DNA of 64,000 nt from an uncultured Paracoccaceae bacterium (GTDB taxonomy: Bacteria > Pseudomonadota > Alphaproteobacteria > Rhodobacterales > Rhodobacteraceae). Positions 50,080 through 60,165 of this stretch are shown piece by piece (position 1 is the stretch's first letter; each line of letters opens with the position of its first letter). A program made the position numbers and the translations under genes. The stretch covers positions 248,001-312,000 of the forward strand of contig CANLDA010000001.1 of assembly GCA_947489325.1 (NCBI GenBank), read 5' to 3'. The notes beneath the pieces are model-generated. The model ran no database searches and was not told where the DNA came from. It worked only from the letters and a program-made list of their open reading frames with translations.

Positions 50080-51593
50080 GTCAGCAGGCTCCGCCCAGTC
50101 ATCTCTACAGGTTGGTCCAATCCCATCAATTGCAACAAGCTTGGCGCTAGATCAGCAAGGCGTCCGTCTTTAATCTCCTTACCGTCTGGGCCATTCACCA
50201 AAATCACTGGCACAAGGTTGGTTGTATGCGAGGTATGTGGCCCACCTGTCACCGGATCGACCATGGTTTCACAGTTGCCGTGATCTGCGGTGACGATCAT
50301 GGTGCCGCCCACCTCTTCCAGCGCGGAACGCACTTGACCAAGACCCGCATCCACGGCCTCACAGGCCTGCATCGCCGCTTGCAAATCCCCCGTATGCCCC
50401 ACCATGTCAGGATTGGCATAATTGGTCACAATCAGATCATAGCCTCCATGGATCGCCGCCACGAATTTCTCGGTCACTTCACCAGAGGACATTTCCGGTT
50501 GCAAATCATAGGTCGCGACCTTGGGGGACAAGGGCATGAAACGGTCTTCGCCCTTGGCCGGGGCTTCCTCTCCGCCATTCAAAAAGAACGTCACATGTGG
50601 GTATTTTTCGGTTTCTGCGAGACGGAACTGGCGTAATCCTTTTTTGGCCACCCATTCGCCCAACGTGTTCACGATTTCCTGCTTGGGATAGGCCGTCGTC
50701 ATATAGGTGCTGTGATCCTCGGAGTAATCAACCATCCCCAGCAGGGCAGCCAATTGCGGGCGTTTACCCGTATCAAAGCTGTCAAAATCCGGTTTGCCGA
50801 TCGCCGCAAGAATTTCACGGGCCCGATCAGCGCGAAAGTTCAGGCAGAACATGCCATCGCCATCTTGTACGCCGGGGTAATTGTTCAACACTGTGGCGCT
50901 GATGAATTCATCAGATTCAGATCGGTTATAGGCGGATGTCACCGCCGCGTGGGCGTTGGAGGCATGAATACCTTTACCGTTGATCATTGCATGAAATGCC
51001 TCGCCGACACGCTCCCAACGATTGTCGCGATCCATCGCGAAATAGCGCCCCGTCACTGTCGCGATACAAACATTTTCCGGCAGTTGTTCATCCAAGGTAT
51101 TCAAATAGGTGAACGCCGACTTCGGCGCGACATCGCGACCATCTGTAATCGCGTGCAACACCACGGGGACACCTGCCTCGGAGATCGCGCGTACCGCAGC
51201 TAGGATATGGTTGATGTGCCCATGCACACCCCCATCGGAAATCATCCCGATCAGGTGCGCTGTGCCGCCTGATTTCTGCAAGGTTGCGATGAAATCTTTC
51301 AACCCAGCGTTTTCGAAAAATGATCCGTCCTCGATTGCCAAATCAATCTGGCCAAGGTCCATTGCGACGACACGACCCGCACCGATATTGGTATGCCCAA
51401 CCTCTGAATTGCCCATCTGCCCAGTTGGCAATCCGACATCCGGCCCATGAGTGATCAGTTTGGCATTCGGGCAGCTTGACATCATGGCATCAAAGTTTGG
51501 CGTCTTTGCCAGATGCGGTGCATTGGCCGTGGTCTCATCGCTTAGGCCCCAGCCATCAAGAATGCATAGGACAACAGGTTTGCGCGAGGACAT
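50076..51593 (-). CDS. gpmI: 2,3-bisphosphoglycerate-independent phosphoglycerate mutase
   Basis: Interconverts 3- and 2-phosphoglycerate using two manganese ions. The 505-residue protein has the alkaline-phosphatase fold start VVLCILDGWGLSDE, the catalytic serine in GLPTGQMGNSEVGHTNIGAGR, and metal-binding MIVTADHGNCETM and GGPHTSHTTNLVPV near the end. Length matches the bacterial enzyme. It is the first gene of a translationally linked unit with envC and ctpA. The 136 bases before it contain no clear hairpin or promoter hexamers that I could identify with confidence. Confidence 0.96.
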   Translation of the reverse strand: MSSRKPVVLCILDGWGLSDETTANAPHLAKTPNFDAMMSSCPNAKLITHGPDVGLPTGQMGNSEVGHTNIGAGRVVAMDLGQIDLAIEDGSFFENAGLKDFIATLQKSGGTAHLIGMISDGGVHGHINHILAAVRAISEAGVPVVLHAITDGRDVAPKSAFTYLNTLDEQLPENVCIATVTGRYFAMDRDNRWERVGEAFHAMINGKGIHASNAHAAVTSAYNRSESDEFISATVLNNYPGVQDGDGMFCLNFRADRAREILAAIGKPDFDSFDTGKRPQLAALLGMVDYSEDHSTYMTTAYPKQEIVNTLGEWVAKKGLRQFRLAETEKYPHVTFFLNGGEEAPAKGEDRFMPLSPKVATYDLQPEMSSGEVTEKFVAAIHGGYDLIVTNYANPDMVGHTGDLQAAMQACEAVDAGLGQVRSALEEVGGTMIVTADHGNCETMVDPVTGGPHTSHTTNLVPVILVNGPDGKEIKDGRLADLAPSLLQLMGLDQPVEMTGRSLLT

Positions 51594-51729
51594 ATTATTT
51601 TGCTCCGACTGCTCAATATTTCTGGCCTTTTAACCTGCCCCGACACAGGTTTGAACCGCTTTCTGAGAAACGCGACGACTTAGTATCGACGTTTATGACA
51701 TAGGGCGTGTACGTTAAAAGAAAAGAGGG

Positions 51730-53772
51730 TCAATTACGCCCCTCGCGCAGCCATCCGCCAAGCATCAGAATGACCGACACCGCAAGGACAAGCCACGCGG
51801 GCAGCAAGGGCACGCGTGTTACGTCCAGCGTTTGAAAGGCATTGCGCGGCGTCAGGCCGATCCACCCTTGGCCAGCGGCGAGACGCCCCGTACGCACATT
51901 CCGCACACCCGGTATTCCATCTGCCAGCGCCAAAGCGCCGCCTCGAAACTGCGCAATGACGGGCATCAGAAGATCGGTATTGGCCAAAGGATCTTCAAAT
52001 TCCCGAGGCGATGCCGGGCCAATACCAATCACCCCAGTCTGGTCGTCACTTTCCAGACGATAGAGACCCAGCTCTGACCCTTTATACAGGGCTTCAAATC
52101 GGCCCGGCGCAATTTGTGCCATGGGTAATTCGTGTTTCAGACCCGAAGGTGTGGTGATCACCAGTGGCCCAACATCTTCCTGCAAGGTGTGACGAGTAAT
52201 GCGCATACGCTGTTCATTGGCCTCTGCCCACAGCGCCTCTTCCTCCAATTCAGGTTCCGCCATCATCCAATGTGCCAGCCGCCGCAACAGCTCCAACTGC
52301 GGCCCGCCGCCTTGGTAGCCGCGATCCCACAACCACGCATGATCTGACGCCAACAACGCGACCCGTCCATTGCCAACACGATCCAGAACCAACAAGGGGC
52401 TGTCGTTTTGTCCGGTCATCAACACATTGCCGCGTTCTGGCACAATCTCAATCTGGCGCAACCAGCGCCCCCAGCTGTCCTGATCCGGCAAATCTGCTGT
52501 CACAGGGTGGCGCATACCCAAATCTGCAACCTTGGGCACAAAGCCATTTTCAAACACATGGGCCGTTGGCCCGGCTGGCAGTATCCGCGCCAGAGGCGAG
52601 CGATAAATGCTGTTGGCGCTGGCAAAATCTGGACCTGCAGAAATGAGCACTGCGCCGCCCTGTTGCACATAATTGGCCACGTTGTCCAAATAGGCCGCCG
52701 CCAAAATACCGCGTCGTTTATAACGATCAAAGATGATCAGATCAAAATCATTGATCTTTTCCAGAAACAGCTCTCGCGTCGGAAAGGCAATCAGGGACAA
52801 TTCCCCAACCGGAACGCCGTCTTGTTTTTCAGGTGGGCGCAGAATGGTGAAATGCACCAGATCAACCGAGCTGTCCGATTTCAATAGATTGCGCCACGTG
52901 CGCGTACCGGGGTGGGGCTCTCCCGTCACCAGCAAAACACGCAAACGATCCCGTACGCCATTGATCTGAACAAGCGCCGAATTGTTGCGATCTGTGATTT
53001 CTCCAATCGCTGAAGGCACCGCAAACTGGATGACATTGCGCCCCCCATGTTTCAGCACCAGCGGCACTTCCACATCCTCATTCAGGGGTATTCTGAAATC
53101 CTGCGCCTCGCCTCCGTCTATGGAAATCAACAGATCCACCATACCGTCGCTGGTTGGTGCATTCCCAGTATCCTCAACCTGTAACGTCAGGCGAATTTTC
53201 TCGCCAAGGATGCCAAACGCAGGGGCGTTGCGCAGGATCAGACGACGATCCCAATCCGTGTCACGTCCCGTGTGTAACAGATGCATCGGCGCAGGTAGAT
53301 TTGGAACACGATCCATGTCATGAACTTGCCCATCACTCAGTGCAATGATGCCCGCAATGCGTGACTGTGGCTCTTGGGCTAAAGCATCCGCCAAGGCCGA
53401 CATCAATTGCGTGCCGCCATCACCTTCAGCATCGGTCACGTTGATCCGCCGCACCTCTGTGTCCGGGCGGGCGAGCAGGCGGGCCTGCATTTGGTCAGCA
53501 GCGCGTTGGGTCACCTCGGCACGATCTGCCAAGGATTGACTGGCGCTCTGATCCACCATCATCAGGACAATATCCGGTAATGTCTCGCGCTCTTCACGTT
53601 GCAAGACAGGACCACACAGGGCCGCAAGGACAAGCGCGCCCATCAACAAACGAAACGGCCACCCAGCAAGGCCACGCCACGCAGCAAACCCCAGCATCAG
53701 GGACAAAACAGCCCCCAATGCAACAATCATCCAAACAGGGGCTAAGGGTTGAAACATCACAATATCTGTCAT
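51730..53772 (-). CDS. Membrane vWA-like/glutamine-amidotransferase-like protein of the MoxR cluster
   Basis: A 680-residue protein with membrane helices near the N-terminus (about 10-60) and at the C-terminus (about 655-675). The N-terminal VLMMVDQSASQSL contains a DxSxS arrangement, as in a von Willebrand A metal site. The middle region (about 265-480) looks like a class I glutamine-amidotransferase-like fold. Such proteins are encoded with moxR, DUF58 and DUF4159 genes across alphaproteobacteria and are thought to help chaperone or assemble periplasmic complexes. The ATG overlaps the stop of the preceding gene (ATGA). Confidence 0.78.
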   Translation of the reverse strand: MTDIVMFQPLAPVWMIVALGAVLSLMLGFAAWRGLAGWPFRLLMGALVLAALCGPVLQREERETLPDIVLMMVDQSASQSLADRAEVTQRAADQMQARLLARPDTEVRRINVTDAEGDGGTQLMSALADALAQEPQSRIAGIIALSDGQVHDMDRVPNLPAPMHLLHTGRDTDWDRRLILRNAPAFGILGEKIRLTLQVEDTGNAPTSDGMVDLLISIDGGEAQDFRIPLNEDVEVPLVLKHGGRNVIQFAVPSAIGEITDRNNSALVQINGVRDRLRVLLVTGEPHPGTRTWRNLLKSDSSVDLVHFTILRPPEKQDGVPVGELSLIAFPTRELFLEKINDFDLIIFDRYKRRGILAAAYLDNVANYVQQGGAVLISAGPDFASANSIYRSPLARILPAGPTAHVFENGFVPKVADLGMRHPVTADLPDQDSWGRWLRQIEIVPERGNVLMTGQNDSPLLVLDRVGNGRVALLASDHAWLWDRGYQGGGPQLELLRRLAHWMMAEPELEEEALWAEANEQRMRITRHTLQEDVGPLVITTPSGLKHELPMAQIAPGRFEALYKGSELGLYRLESDDQTGVIGIGPASPREFEDPLANTDLLMPVIAQFRGGALALADGIPGVRNVRTGRLAAGQGWIGLTPRNAFQTLDVTRVPLLPAWLVLAVSVILMLGGWLREGRN

Positions 53773-56510
53773 TGACCCAACCGATCCAGCAATGCAGGCA
53801 CATGTACCTGATCAGATTTATAATTCCCGGTCAGCACATGCATCACAAGGTTCACACCAAACCGGTTAGCCAATTCGCGCTGATGTTCTCCGGCATAGCC
53901 ACGCCCAACGGGATAAAGTGGGTTGCCGCGCCCATCAGTCGCCCACGCGGCCGCCCAATCATTGCCACCGATGACCACCGGCGTCACGCCGTCGTTGAGG
54001 TTACGAAACGGAATGCCTTCGATCTTTTCGGCATCCGGTGGGGCGGCCTCGACCCAGACGTCGTGGCTGTTGTAACGTCCTGGAAAATCACGCAACAAAT
54101 AGAACGTGCGGGTCAATACGTGATCATCGGGCAGAACTTCGAGAGGCGGAATGTCCAGTGGCGCGGCAAGTCGCTGCAACTTGCGTCCATTGGGGCTTGT
54201 GCTGCCAAAGCGGGCCACATCCGCATCGCGCGTATCAAACAGGATCATGCCGCCCGACCGTAGATAAGTATTCAGTCGGGCATAGGCTTCTTTGCTGGGA
54301 ATGGGTTGGGTCGAGCTGATTGGCCAATAAATAAAAGGATAGAACGCCAATTCATCCATTTCCAGATCAACGGCAACAGGGGATTCCGGTTCCACTGACG
54401 TTCTGAAAAACAGCGTTTCAGACAGGCCGCGCAGCCCATCGTTGGACAGCGTATCCAAATTTCGATCACCCGTCACCACATAGGCAAGTGACACCTCGCC
54501 GCTTCCGCTTGGGTCTTGTTGGGCGCGGCCATCCTGCGGGGTCATAAACGCCGCGATCACCATTACTGCCGTAGCCCCCATACGATGCAAGCGCCCAGAT
54601 ACCGCCAAAGATGCCACAATATCCACGATCACCAAAACCAACGCCAATGATAAAAACACCCCGCTCAGATCGCGTGTCACAGACACATCCACGCCGCGCA
54701 CCGTGATGCGCGAAGGCCAAAACATTTCCGGCAAGGCCTGATCCGATGTCATCACATTCAGCGCAACAACGCGATCCATAGATTGATACAGACCAGGCAA
54801 CAGGTCTTGCCCGAACTGACGGTTGGTCAGAATCTCTCCTGCGATGCCAGAGAGTGCCTGACCATCCTGCAACCGCCCCTGCCCATCCATAACACGCAGT
54901 GGTTGCCAGATGGTGTCGTCAAGTTGTTCTGGCGTAAATTCATCCACAGATCGCAACACCGCCAGCCGTTCCAGCATCTGAACAAACAAGCCCGACAGCG
55001 GCAGGCTTGACCATTCCGCATTGGCGGTCACATGAAAAAGCACCACCTGCCCTTGCCCGACGGTTTTACGGGACACAAGCGGCGTACCGTCAGACAGTTC
55101 GGCAATCACGCGATCTGCAAGCGTGGGATCAGGTTGCGCGACAACCTGCGAGCGCACTTGAATATCGGCGGGAATGGGCAGGCCAAAAAACGGGCTGGTT
55201 TCGGGGAACGGGGCCAGTGTTTTGGGTTCTCCCCAACTCATCGCACCACCAACGCTGCGTCCACCTGTTCGCAGGCGCACCGGCATCAGGGGATGTTCCG
55301 TGCGGCGACTGACTTCACTTGCGGCAAGCCGTGGGCCTGCAAATCGCAGCAACGTTCCGCCGCCTTCCAGCCAATCCAGCAATGCCGCCTCTTCAGCCAC
55401 TGCGATGGTGGCCACATCTGCCAGCACAATCACATCCGGATTGGCAGGTAACATGTCAATCAACGCGCCTTCGATAACGTCGGCATTTGGCGCCAACGCC
55501 TGACGTAGATAATGCAGGGGCGACAACAGCTCCAATCCTTCGCGATCTGCTCGCCCGGCAATCAAGGCGACCTCGCGCCGACGCAAACTGTCACCAGACA
55601 AGACGGTCGTTGCCGCAGACCTGTGCCCGGCCAGTTCAAACCGCGTCAGCCGTGCCCGAAGCTCTGCTGGCAGATTAAGCCCCACTTCGGCTGTCAGATC
55701 GCCCGCCTGAAATGTCAAAGGCACAGCGGCCAGCACTTGATCCTGCCCAGCAAGATCCCGGCCATGAGCCTCTAGTGTTTCCTGTTGTGTCGCGGTAGCG
55801 CGTGACCGTGTTGCCGACACCACAATGGTGCCGTCCTTAAGGTTTGGGGCATGCACGCCAACAACACCACGGCCGGTTTCAAACACCTGAACTGTACCTT
55901 CGCGTTCCAATGCTGCCAGCAGATCCTCACGTCCCTCCCAGCGCAGCCCATCCGACAGCCAATAAGTATCAAACCCTCGACCCTTTAGGGCCCCTATCAC
56001 AGGAGCAAAGGTCTCGGGGCTTGGCTGCCATGGCTGTGGTGCGAACCCTACAATCTTTGACTGCCACGCGCCTGCGGGTTGGAACAAAGGCACCTCTGGC
56101 GTGGTCAATTGAATCATTGCCACCGGACGGGCGGCCAGTGTGAATTCCTCAAGCATTCCGGTCAGCATTTGTTGATGGGCAGCCCAGCTATCACCGCTTG
56201 CCCAACCGCCATCCAGCACGATCAAGACAGGCGCATCACTGGCTTGGTCGGCTCCCTTGGGTTTCAACAATGGTCCTGCACATCCCACAATCAGTGCAGC
56301 CAACGCCAGCATACGCAGCACAAGCAACCACAAAGGGGTGCGATCGCTGACCGCATCCTCATCCTGCAATCCCAATAGCAAGATCACACCGGGAAAGCGT
56401 CGTTTCAAAGGTGCAGGCGGGATGGCCCGCAGCAACAGCCACAACAGGGGCAGCCCGACCAATGCGGCCAGCAACAAAGGGTTGGCAAATGCAAGCGTCA
56501 AGCCGGCCAT
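53769..56510 (-). CDS. BatA N-terminal and DUF4159 domain membrane protein
   Basis: A 913-residue protein starting at ATG 56510, which shares one base with the stop of the DUF58 gene. Residues about 1-80 form the BatA (Aerotolerance regulator N-terminal) region with two hydrophobic segments, LAFANPLLLAALVGLPLLWLLL. The centre is a mostly beta domain with further helices near residue 640. The C-terminal 220 residues match DUF4159 (FYPFIYWPISSTQPIPSKEAYARL and LRSGGMILFDTRD). Function is unknown but is linked to MoxR ATPases. It is the third gene of four in the unit. Confidence 0.82.
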   Translation of the reverse strand: MAGLTLAFANPLLLAALVGLPLLWLLLRAIPPAPLKRRFPGVILLLGLQDEDAVSDRTPLWLLVLRMLALAALIVGCAGPLLKPKGADQASDAPVLIVLDGGWASGDSWAAHQQMLTGMLEEFTLAARPVAMIQLTTPEVPLFQPAGAWQSKIVGFAPQPWQPSPETFAPVIGALKGRGFDTYWLSDGLRWEGREDLLAALEREGTVQVFETGRGVVGVHAPNLKDGTIVVSATRSRATATQQETLEAHGRDLAGQDQVLAAVPLTFQAGDLTAEVGLNLPAELRARLTRFELAGHRSAATTVLSGDSLRRREVALIAGRADREGLELLSPLHYLRQALAPNADVIEGALIDMLPANPDVIVLADVATIAVAEEAALLDWLEGGGTLLRFAGPRLAASEVSRRTEHPLMPVRLRTGGRSVGGAMSWGEPKTLAPFPETSPFFGLPIPADIQVRSQVVAQPDPTLADRVIAELSDGTPLVSRKTVGQGQVVLFHVTANAEWSSLPLSGLFVQMLERLAVLRSVDEFTPEQLDDTIWQPLRVMDGQGRLQDGQALSGIAGEILTNRQFGQDLLPGLYQSMDRVVALNVMTSDQALPEMFWPSRITVRGVDVSVTRDLSGVFLSLALVLVIVDIVASLAVSGRLHRMGATAVMVIAAFMTPQDGRAQQDPSGSGEVSLAYVVTGDRNLDTLSNDGLRGLSETLFFRTSVEPESPVAVDLEMDELAFYPFIYWPISSTQPIPSKEAYARLNTYLRSGGMILFDTRDADVARFGSTSPNGRKLQRLAAPLDIPPLEVLPDDHVLTRTFYLLRDFPGRYNSHDVWVEAAPPDAEKIEGIPFRNLNDGVTPVVIGGNDWAAAWATDGRGNPLYPVGRGYAGEHQRELANRFGVNLVMHVLTGNYKSDQVHVPALLDRLGQ

Positions 56511-57394
56511 TACCTGCCCCCATCCAATGCGCGATACAGCCACAACATGGCCTGCTGCGCGGATCGGTCGGTCACGTGGCAGTGATACTGCCAGCCCGCC
56601 GCTTTACACAGTTTGGTCAGCTCATCCTTACGATCTGCCAAACGCGCCAAATACCGATCTTTCAATTCACTGGCTTTGCGGGTCTCATGATTTAAACTGC
56701 CCGCGATGCTTTGGAAAACGGTGCGCCCCTGAAACGGAAACGTCTCTTCTGCAGGGTCCAACACTTGCATCAAAACCCCACGCACACCGCGATCTGCGGC
56801 CTTTTCCAAAGCCACACGCACGCCCTCGATATCCCCAAGAAAATCCGAAAGAAACACAGCGCGAGCATGGGGCAACATGGCGCGGGCCTCGGGTACGCCA
56901 TAATCCGTGTCGTTATCTTGCAAAAGCGCCATAGTCAGACGTTCAATCTGTTCTGTTCCGCGTCGTGGCGGCAAAGTTGTGCCCGTCAAACCAACGCGCT
57001 CCCCGCTGCGCAGCAACAGGATGCCAATCGCCAGCCCCAAAACCTTGGCCCGTTCCGCCTTGTGCGGTAGATCATTGGCTGAGGAAAACCGCATTGATGC
57101 TGCACTGTCGATCCACAACATGACCGACTGTGCAACTTGCCATTCGCGTTCACGCACAAATTGCGCATCCGATTTCGCAGAGCGTCGCCAATCCACCATA
57201 CGGGCACTGTCGCCCGGCTGAACTGGTCGGTATTGCCAGAAATCATCCCCCATCCCGGCGCGTCGCCGCCCATGTTCGCCCAACAAAATTGTGCCTGCCA
57301 GTTGCTCAGCTTGCGCCAACAATGTGGGCAAACGCGCGGCTTGCGCTTCAGCTTGCGTGCGTAGATGGGTAAAAGTGGGCGAGGATTTGTTCAC
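56510..57394 (-). CDS. DUF58 domain protein
   Basis: A 294-residue protein with a GTG start overlapping the moxR stop (GTGA). The DUF58 signature region reads GDDFWQYRPVQPGDSARMVDWRRSAKSDAQFVRE, near residue 50. A vWA-like fold follows, with LWIDSAASMRF; the metal site would normally read DxSxS but the middle serine is alanine, so it is degenerate. DUF58 proteins partner with MoxR ATPases. The next gene, BatA/DUF4159, shares its last base. Confidence 0.88.
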   Translation of the reverse strand: MNKSSPTFTHLRTQAEAQAARLPTLLAQAEQLAGTILLGEHGRRRAGMGDDFWQYRPVQPGDSARMVDWRRSAKSDAQFVREREWQVAQSVMLWIDSAASMRFSSANDLPHKAERAKVLGLAIGILLLRSGERVGLTGTTLPPRRGTEQIERLTMALLQDNDTDYGVPEARAMLPHARAVFLSDFLGDIEGVRVALEKAADRGVRGVLMQVLDPAEETFPFQGRTVFQSIAGSLNHETRKASELKDRYLARLADRKDELTKLCKAAGWQYHCHVTDRSAQQAMLWLYRALDGGR

Positions 57395-58398
57395 GCAGCG
57401 ATCTCGATTTTGCCAATGCGCGCAGCAGTCTTGGCAATCAAATCGCCCAGATCATCCCCACGCGCCCGTGCCGCGAAATTCAATGCCATGCGATGCACCA
57501 AAACAGGGTGTGCCAAATCCAGAACATCCTCTGCCGAAGGCGACAAGCGCCCATCCAACAAGGCCCGCGCCCGCGCCATCAACATCAGCGCCTGTGCGGC
57601 CCTTGGCCCCGGCCCCCACGCTACATTTGCGCGAATATCTTCGCCGGATGACGCGTCTTCAGGTCGAAATGCGCGCACAAGATCAAGGATCATCTCAACC
57701 ACCGTTTCGCCAACCGGCATCCGCCGAACTAAATCCTGCGCCGCAATCAACTCAGCTGCGGAAAACACCTCATGCGCGACCTCTTCTTCAATCCCAGTGG
57801 TGGCAATCAGAATATCACGTTCGGTATCGCGATCCGGATAGGGCACATCAATCTGAACCAAAAAGCGGTCAAGCTGTGCCTCAGGCAGCGGGTAGGTGCC
57901 CTCTTGTTCAATTGGGTTTTGCGTGGCCAACACGTGGAATGGAATATCCAAATCACGATCTTCGCCTGCAACTGTGACTTTGCGTTCCTGCATTGCCTGC
58001 AACAGTGCAGATTGCGTCCGCGGACTGGCACGGTTGATTTCATCCGCCATCAGTAACTGACAGAAAATCGGCCCCCGAATAAACTTGAAAGCGCGCGCGC
58101 CATCCGCGCCAGTTTCCAGAACTTCGGCGCCCAGAATATCAGCAGGCATCAAATCGGGCGTGAACTGCACCCGCTTACCGTCAAGCCCCATGACCGTAGA
58201 CAATGTTTCCACCAGACGCGTCTTACCCAACCCCGGCAGGCCCACCAGCAATCCATGCCCACCACACAACAGCGCCGCCAACGTCAGCTCAACCACGCGC
58301 TCTTGTCCGATGAACCGCTTGGTGATCACCGCCTTTGCCTGACACAGCTTTTCACCCAGCGCCTCAATTTCTGTCACCAGATCGGCGTGTTCGGCCAT
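57391..58398 (-). CDS. MoxR family AAA+ ATPase
   Basis: A 335-residue ATPase from ATG 58398 with an AGGAG site. The AAA+ core shows Walker A GLLVGLPGLGKTRLVE, Walker B CQLLMADEINRASPRTQ and the sensor region LATQNPIEQEGTYPLPEAQLDRFL. This is the MoxR subfamily that acts as a chaperone-like factor with vWA proteins. The three downstream genes with overlapping starts supply those partners. An in-frame start at 58467 would overlap the divergent DUF1285 gene, so the shorter start is used. Confidence 0.92.
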   Translation of the reverse strand: MAEHADLVTEIEALGEKLCQAKAVITKRFIGQERVVELTLAALLCGGHGLLVGLPGLGKTRLVETLSTVMGLDGKRVQFTPDLMPADILGAEVLETGADGARAFKFIRGPIFCQLLMADEINRASPRTQSALLQAMQERKVTVAGEDRDLDIPFHVLATQNPIEQEGTYPLPEAQLDRFLVQIDVPYPDRDTERDILIATTGIEEEVAHEVFSAAELIAAQDLVRRMPVGETVVEMILDLVRAFRPEDASSGEDIRANVAWGPGPRAAQALMLMARARALLDGRLSPSAEDVLDLAHPVLVHRMALNFAARARGDDLGDLIAKTAARIGKIEIAA

Positions 58399-58454
58399 GA
58401 CAAATCTCCTGCTATTCCTATATGCTTGTATGAACAGTAACGCGCCTGACAGAA

Positions 58455-59066
58455 ATGGCAAAAACAATGAGTGAACAAAACATCGTGAAACCCTCTGCTG
58501 AAGGGATTGCTGCCTCTGCGCGTGCTATCAAAGGCGAACGAAAAGACAAAGGCCTGCCGCCCATTCATCTGTGGAATCCACCGTTTTGCGGGGATTTGGA
58601 CATGCGCATCGCACGTGATGGGTCTTGGCATTATCTTGGGTCACCCATCGGCAGGTTTGAGCTTGTGAAGTTGTTTTCTTCTATCTTGTTGAGAGAAGGC
58701 GATGACTATTTCCTTGTTACACCAGTGGAAAAAGTTGGAATCACCGTTGATGACGCCCCTTTTGTTGCCATTGATTTTGAAGCAACAGGCGCAGGCCTTG
58801 ATCAGGTTTTGACCTTTGAAACCCATGTCGGAGATTTCGCCATCGCAGGGCCGGACCATCCGATCCGGGTACAACGTAATCCTGAAACGGGCGAACCTGC
58901 CCCGTATATCCTAATCCGATCCAACCTTGAGGCGCTGATTGATCGCAAAAGTTTTTATCGACTCATCGATCTTGGCACACATCATGACCACGACGGCATC
59001 AGTTGGTTTGGTGTATGGTCCAGCGGTCAATTTTTCCCGATCATCCCATCAGAGGATCTGGCCTAA
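58455..59066 (+). CDS. DUF1285 domain protein
   Basis: A 203-residue protein of the DUF1285 family. It is divergent from moxR over a 56-base gap. Conserved stretches include PPIHLWNPPFCGDLDMRIARDGSWHYLGSPIGR and VGDFAIAGPDHPIRV. An ATG four codons in (58467) is an alternative start. Structures of DUF1285 proteins show a two-domain fold, but their function is not established. The C-terminus overlaps the convergent EamA gene by four bases. Confidence 0.85.
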   Translation: MAKTMSEQNIVKPSAEGIAASARAIKGERKDKGLPPIHLWNPPFCGDLDMRIARDGSWHYLGSPIGRFELVKLFSSILLREGDDYFLVTPVEKVGITVDDAPFVAIDFEATGAGLDQVLTFETHVGDFAIAGPDHPIRVQRNPETGEPAPYILIRSNLEALIDRKSFYRLIDLGTHHDHDGISWFGVWSSGQFFPIIPSEDLA

Positions 59067-59995
59067 GGCACCTGTTGTCGGCGGCGCTTTTGCGCAAGGA
59101 CCACACCGGCGATCACAACTGCCGCGCCCAAGGCCCGCTGCCAGTTCCAGCTTTCGCCAAGCATCATCATCAACAACATCACATAAAATGGCACGATGTT
59201 GATGTGGAAAGAGGCAACAGCAACCCCAAGCTTTCCAACGGTTGCGATCCACATCACCTGTGACAAGGCCATGCCGGCAATGCCAAAAACCACCAAAAGC
59301 CCCATTTGAGCCGCATCAATTCTATGGCTGGGAAACTGTGCCATTCCGAGCCTATGGCTGACCAACAGCGCGACCACCGTTGCAATACACCCGCCCGCCA
59401 AGGTTATGGTCGTACGTCCCAAGGGTGACAAATGTGGAAAGTCGCGAACTGAATAATGGCTTCCCAAGGCAAAAAGAACCACCGAAGCCATTGCCACCAA
59501 CGCCCCCATTCCAAGGTTGCCAACCGTGGCCGATCCGGTGGCGACAACACCGCCAATCACAGACAAAGCCAACCCAATTACAAACGTCAAACGCAATCTT
59601 CGCGTTCGCGCCACCAGCTCAATTACGGCACCGGCGATTGGCATCGTGGCCACCAAAATAGCAACAGTCACAGCATCGGTGAGCTGTTGTGCCACCAACA
59701 GCAAATAGGACCCGGCACCGAAGGTCAGCCCGCCCAGCAAAGCCCCATGCCCCCAACGCGCATTCAGCACTACTCTTGGGCCTTCTATCAGCGCCCACAG
59801 TGGTACAAGAAATGCGGTCACCAATACAAATCGCACTGCATTTAGGGTAAGTGGGTCCCAATCTTGTAACAAAATCTCTGCGGCCGGAAACGCCAATGCC
59901 CAAGTCGACGCCGCAGCAATACCCAAGGCATTCCCAGTCACAATCTGTCGGCGTGCAGCAAATATCGCACCGTCGGGGTCGTAGCTGTACGCCAT
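59063..59995 (-). CDS. EamA/DMT family transporter
   Basis: A 310-residue integral membrane protein with about ten hydrophobic helices in two halves of similar layout, the drug/metabolite transporter (EamA, RhaT) pattern. The ATG 59995 follows a GGAAGG site; a TTG five codons earlier is less likely. The first half begins NALGIAAASTWALAFPAAEIL, and the second GMGALVAMASVVLFALGSHYSV. The substrate is unknown. The tail of basic residues (KRRRQQ) faces the cytoplasm. It is convergent with DUF1285 and divergent from the isomerase. Confidence 0.88.
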   Translation of the reverse strand: MAYSYDPDGAIFAARRQIVTGNALGIAAASTWALAFPAAEILLQDWDPLTLNAVRFVLVTAFLVPLWALIEGPRVVLNARWGHGALLGGLTFGAGSYLLLVAQQLTDAVTVAILVATMPIAGAVIELVARTRRLRLTFVIGLALSVIGGVVATGSATVGNLGMGALVAMASVVLFALGSHYSVRDFPHLSPLGRTTITLAGGCIATVVALLVSHRLGMAQFPSHRIDAAQMGLLVVFGIAGMALSQVMWIATVGKLGVAVASFHINIVPFYVMLLMMMLGESWNWQRALGAAVVIAGVVLAQKRRRQQVP

Positions 59996-60092
59996 GCCCT
60001 GACCTTCCAAATATTATGTAAAAAGACGCCGCTCCACGTACGAGCCGCTCTACCAGAGTTCCCAAAACCACCCGAGCGCGCTTGTTCATTAT

Positions 60093-60105
60093 CGACATAA
60101 TGTCG
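60093..60105. promoter_or_regulatory. Palindrome CGACATAATGTCG in a divergent promoter
   Basis: A perfect 13-base palindrome around a central A, between the EamA transporter and the isomerase gene. A binding site for an unknown regulator is inferred; no adjacent regulator gene is seen. Confidence 0.35.
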
Positions 60106-60165
60106 CTTTCAACCCTTTCCGCTGACATACGTGGTGCGATATGACGCGCAAAAGGAGCAACCCAA

